Source of the DNA: Winogradskyella ludwigii
GTDB lineage: Bacteria > Bacteroidota > Bacteroidia > Flavobacteriales > Flavobacteriaceae
Length of the DNA stretch: 64,000 bases
NCBI RefSeq assembly: GCF_013403985.1
Contig: NZ_JABFDF010000005.1
Location: 124,001 to 188,000, forward strand
Reading direction: 5' to 3'
In this document: positions 61,383 through 64,000 of the stretch, piece after piece
Layout: each line of letters starts with the position of its first letter
How positions within the stretch are numbered: the stretch's first letter is position 1
The notes under the pieces: generated by a model
What the model was told of the DNA's origin: nothing
The model's database searches: none
Seen by the model: only the letters and a program-made list of their open reading frames with translations
Translations under genes and position numbers: made by a program

Positions 61383-62657
61383 TTAAAATAAGTCGTCTCC
61401 GGTTACACTTTTTTGTCTCTTTGCATAGTTTATTGAACGCTTCACGAAGAAATCTCCATGTTTTGTTCCTATAATTTCGTCATCAAACCATTCGGTTTGT
61501 GCTAGTAAGGTTTCATCTACTTCAAATACTTTGTCAATACCAATGCTTTCTAATGAATTATTAAATCTGTTTTTAATAAACTCATTAATCACATTTTTAG
61601 GTAAGAACTCTAATTCTCCTGCTTCAAAAATCCAATCTACTAGTTTGCTTTCAGAGTCAAAAGCTTCTTTACATAAGTCTCTTACTAATTCGCTATGTTC
61701 TGCATCAAACCAAGTTGGGTTTTCTTTTTTGATGATTTTTATAATATCGATACCAAAATCTCCGTGAATTTGCTCTTCTTTAGACGTTGCTTCAACTACA
61801 TTAGAAACACCTTTAAGCATGTTTTTATGTTTGTTAAACGCCATGATAATTAAGAACTGAGAGAATAAAGACACATGCTCTATAAATAGAGAGAACAATA
61901 AAATTGACTCTGCATATTCTTTATTATCTTCACTTTTAGCATTTTTTAAAGCGGTTTCTAAATAATGAACACGTCTCATTATTACCGGCTTTTTCTTCAG
62001 GTTTTTAAATTCGTTGTTAAGACCTAATATTTCCAATAAGTGAGAGTAAGCATCATGGTGACGCACTTCACTTTCTGCAAATGTTGCGCCAACAGATCCT
62101 ATTTCTGGTTTTGGCATTTTATTGTAAATCTCGCCCCAAAACGATTTTACAGCTACTTCAATTTGCGAAATAGCAAGCATGGTATTTTTAATCGCGTTTT
62201 GCTCTACAATAGTCAATCTTGTTTTGAAATCTTGAATATCACTAGTAAAGTTAAATTCAGAATGAATCCAATATGAATGTCTAATCGCATCTACATACTC
62301 ATTAAGCTCAGGATACTCGTAAGGCTTTAAGTTAATACGCTTTTCAAAAATGTTTGTTTTTCTACTTCTCGCTTGTTCGTCTCTATATAATATGTATGCT
62401 TTTGCAACACTAGGAAAAGAACTTGTCATTAATTTTTCTTCAACAAGATCTTGAACCTCTTCTACAGTAGGTAAATAATTATGATCTCTTCCTTTTCTAT
62501 CTAATAATGTTTGTAAAACACCTACAGAAATTGAATTAGCATCTTCTTTACTTCCGTTTCCAACAGAAAGCATTGCTTTTTCAATAGCATTAGAAATTTT
62601 ATTTAAAACAAAAGGGCTTGTTTCGTAATCTCTTTTTATAATCTCTGTAATCTCCAT
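61383..62657 (-). CDS. nrdB: ribonucleoside-diphosphate reductase, beta subunit with N-terminal ATP-cone
   Basis: 424 residues. The first ~90 residues (MEITEIIKRDYETSPFVL ... AKAYILYRDEQARSR) are an ATP-cone, a domain normally found on NrdA. The ferritin-like part has the metal-ligand motif ESEVRHHDAYSHLL. This architecture is known from Leeuwenhoekiella blandensis, where the ATP-cone on NrdB controls activity by making inactive beta tetramers with dATP and the cofactor is Mn-Mn. The Tyr at the usual radical position is kept, but by analogy may not be used. First gene of the nrdBA operon. Confidence 0.93.
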   Translation of the reverse strand: MEITEIIKRDYETSPFVLNKISNAIEKAMLSVGNGSKEDANSISVGVLQTLLDRKGRDHNYLPTVEEVQDLVEEKLMTSSFPSVAKAYILYRDEQARSRKTNIFEKRINLKPYEYPELNEYVDAIRHSYWIHSEFNFTSDIQDFKTRLTIVEQNAIKNTMLAISQIEVAVKSFWGEIYNKMPKPEIGSVGATFAESEVRHHDAYSHLLEILGLNNEFKNLKKKPVIMRRVHYLETALKNAKSEDNKEYAESILLFSLFIEHVSLFSQFLIIMAFNKHKNMLKGVSNVVEATSKEEQIHGDFGIDIIKIIKKENPTWFDAEHSELVRDLCKEAFDSESKLVDWIFEAGELEFLPKNVINEFIKNRFNNSLESIGIDKVFEVDETLLAQTEWFDDEIIGTKHGDFFVKRSINYAKRQKSVTGDDLF

Positions 62658-63082
62658 GTTTTTTCAATTTTAAAGGCCAAATAGCCGTTAGAGTACTTTT
62701 TACAGTATTCTAAAATTTTAATAATTAATGCGTAAATCTTGTTATTGTTCCCCCAAATTAGGAATAAAAGAGGCGATTATTTAACATTTTTTTCTAAATC
62801 AAAGCACTAGAAAAAGATATGATGTTTTGCCACATACAAAGATTGAAAAATGTAGAGTAAAATGAAAGACAATGTTATAAACAATGTCAACAAGTTTTTA
62901 ACAAACCTGTTTAACAGCAGAAAAACAAAGGTTCTTTAAAATTAATACAACTAATTGAATTATAATGATTTAGCACTTAATTGAAACCGCTAAAATTGTA
63001 GGTTTTATCCTATTAAAACAAACGTCATCAACCGCTTTTGTTGACCTTAGAACTACAGATTTGAAGATAAAATAAGCGCACA
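62658..63082. other. gene-free region upstream of nrdB
   Basis: AT-rich, with stop codons in all frames. It must hold the nrdB promoter, but I see no exact TAnnTTTG on the minus strand (closest AATCTTTG, 62844-62837). A repeated AACAATGTY element is present near 62870-62890. No RNA gene recognised. Confidence 0.4.
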
Positions 63083-63112
63083 AAAAAGAGCGTTGACATA
63101 ACGCTCTTTTCC
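63083..63112 (-). terminator. intrinsic terminator, mainly minus strand
   Basis: AAGAGCGTT pairs with AACGCTCTT around GACAT. The T-run is on the minus strand, 345 bp past the stop of the edge gene. The interval 63113-63457 shows no gene. Confidence 0.8.
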
Positions 63113-63457
63113 CTAATAACTAACTAAAACTAATAATAAGTAATTAAAAAATTACCTCTTTGTAAATTAATTCAGAAATGAAAAGTTAGAACTTCAACGA
63201 TTTCTAACTTTTACTTATGAATCGCATTTACCACCAAATAAACTTCAGAACTTCTGATGACATTTATTTGATATAATCAAAAGAATAAATCCCTAGTTTA
63301 CGCTTTTGATTAATTTCTCACCTCTAATATCTACATATATATTGAAATTATAAAAATACCGTCTTTGGTGCTTCAACCTTTTTTAGAAAATTCTATATAG
63401 CATGGGAACTAAAATAATTTTACAAATTCCCGTAAAATTAAAGAATCAAATTATTAC

Positions 63458-64000
63458 TTAACCGCCAAATGCTCCCATCATAGAACCATATTTTGTGGTA
63501 TCAATTGAAAAATCTGTTTTCTCCAAACTGGTGCATTCCATGGTGATATTATTTTTGGATTTCTTTTTGTCTTCATAAATCATTTCCATCATTAAGCCTT
63601 TCTCAGCGTATTTTTTCATCATATCTGCATTAAATCCTTTTGGAAGATTCTTAACATTATCTCCAAACATTTGATTGAAACTCACAGGCACATCATCCGT
63701 AATATAATAGATGATTTTTACTTTATCATTTTCACTCAAATAGCCTTCGCAGTCATAACCATTAATAGTTTTTGAATCGATTTGTTTAAAATCATAATCT
63801 GACATATCCTCTTGCTTAGAAGTAAAATCTGAGGTTTTTAATTTTGTTTTCTGAACCACTTTTTTACCCATCATTTCCATAAACATGGCTGTAATTTCGA
63901 GCTCAGCATCCATGACCATAAATATGTTAGTATCTGCACTTCCTTTAGTCATTTCAGCAGTATCAAAACCAAAGTAGTTAGCATCTTCCTTTAGATAGTA
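63458..64000 (-). CDS. DUF4412-like protein, 5' end outside window
   Basis: The frame is open to the window edge (..YYLKEDANYFGFDTAEM), so the ATG at 63952 is internal and the protein starts outside. The visible 180 residues show CEGYLSENDKVKIIYYITDD and a Met-rich tail (KYGSMMGAFGG). This resembles the DUF4412 periplasmic family, whose function is unknown. Confidence in the family is moderate. Confidence 0.5.
   Translation of the reverse strand, partial: YYLKEDANYFGFDTAEMTKGSADTNIFMVMDAELEITAMFMEMMGKKVVQKTKLKTSDFTSKQEDMSDYDFKQIDSKTINGYDCEGYLSENDKVKIIYYITDDVPVSFNQMFGDNVKNLPKGFNADMMKKYAEKGLMMEMIYEDKKKSKNNITMECTSLEKTDFSIDTTKYGSMMGAFGG

Noticed and set aside
62863..62890. AAGACAAT followed by a second CAATGTC, a half-match to the Rrf2-type motif
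   Set aside because: Only the left half fits the consensus and the spacing is wrong; probably chance in AT-rich DNA.
1..64000. CRISPR arrays, tRNA/rRNA genes, insertion sequences, phage attachment sites
   Set aside because: No regularly spaced repeats, cloverleaf-like conserved arms, transposase genes or terminal repeats were found by eye.

Overview
This window is chromosomal DNA from an AT-rich member of the Flavobacteriaceae (Bacteroidota), probably a marine one. The evidence is several TonB-dependent receptors, a secreted protease with a type IX secretion (T9SS) C-terminal tail, a dimanganese-type ribonucleotide reductase with the ATP-cone on NrdB, a clade II nitrous oxide reductase, and promoters carrying the Bacteroidota -7 element TAnnTTTG. 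No tRNA, rRNA, CRISPR array, transposase or phage gene was found. Both window edges cut through genes.

Layout: (1) 1-6.7 kb: a PKD/beta-barrel protein, a TPR-CHAT (caspase-like) protein, a retropepsin-like aspartic protease and a LuxR-type response regulator, followed by two near-identical promoter units that appear to drive an untranslated RNA and a 38-residue membrane peptide. (2) 6.7-11.4 kb: 2-oxoglutarate dehydrogenase odhA-odhB, plus a divergent outer-membrane protein. (3) 11.6-25.3 kb: a nitrous oxide respiration and NO-stress block. It holds cytochrome c, a fasciclin lipoprotein, nosZ (clade II), a NosB-like membrane protein, nosL, nosD, nosF, nosY, a CNGKC small protein, a YtkA-like copper lipoprotein and an OprC/NosA-type copper receptor. 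These are followed, on the other strand, by an Rrf2/NsrR-like regulator, the Fe-S repair protein Ric and a heme-copper-oxidase-like membrane protein. (4) 25.3-33.5 kb: polyprenyl synthase, and a TetR-controlled TolC/MFP/RND efflux operon. (5) 33.6-47.6 kb: aspS, two tandem CLC-CBS genes, a PrcB-like lipoprotein, tadA, an M36 metalloprotease, a TonB homologue, dxs and dgt. (6) 47.7-56.5 kb: a block that looks phosphate-responsive: beta-helix lipoprotein, TonB receptor, YwqK-like protein, OprP-like porin and PiT transporter. (7) 56.5-64 kb: OmpA-like lipoprotein, DUF6503-like protein, an orphan accessory gene, nrdA, nrdB and an edge-truncated gene.

The most interesting signals are regulatory. 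A 17-bp motif (AAGAYAAWWYTRTCCKA) occurs upstream of rrf2, ric, the nos operon and the small CNGKC-protein gene, which reads as an NsrR-like regulon. In the phosphate block, 7-bp boxes repeated every 11 bp sit at the same distance from the -7 element at five promoters. One of these promoters has no protein gene and would make an RNA of about 100 nt containing 18 nt perfectly complementary to the start of the porin mRNA. Next to the CHAT/aspartic-protease cluster, a 16-bp palindrome is repeated in two tandem promoter units. One of the two CLC proteins has Gln in place of the gating Glu. All functional statements come from reading the sequence; no database search was made.
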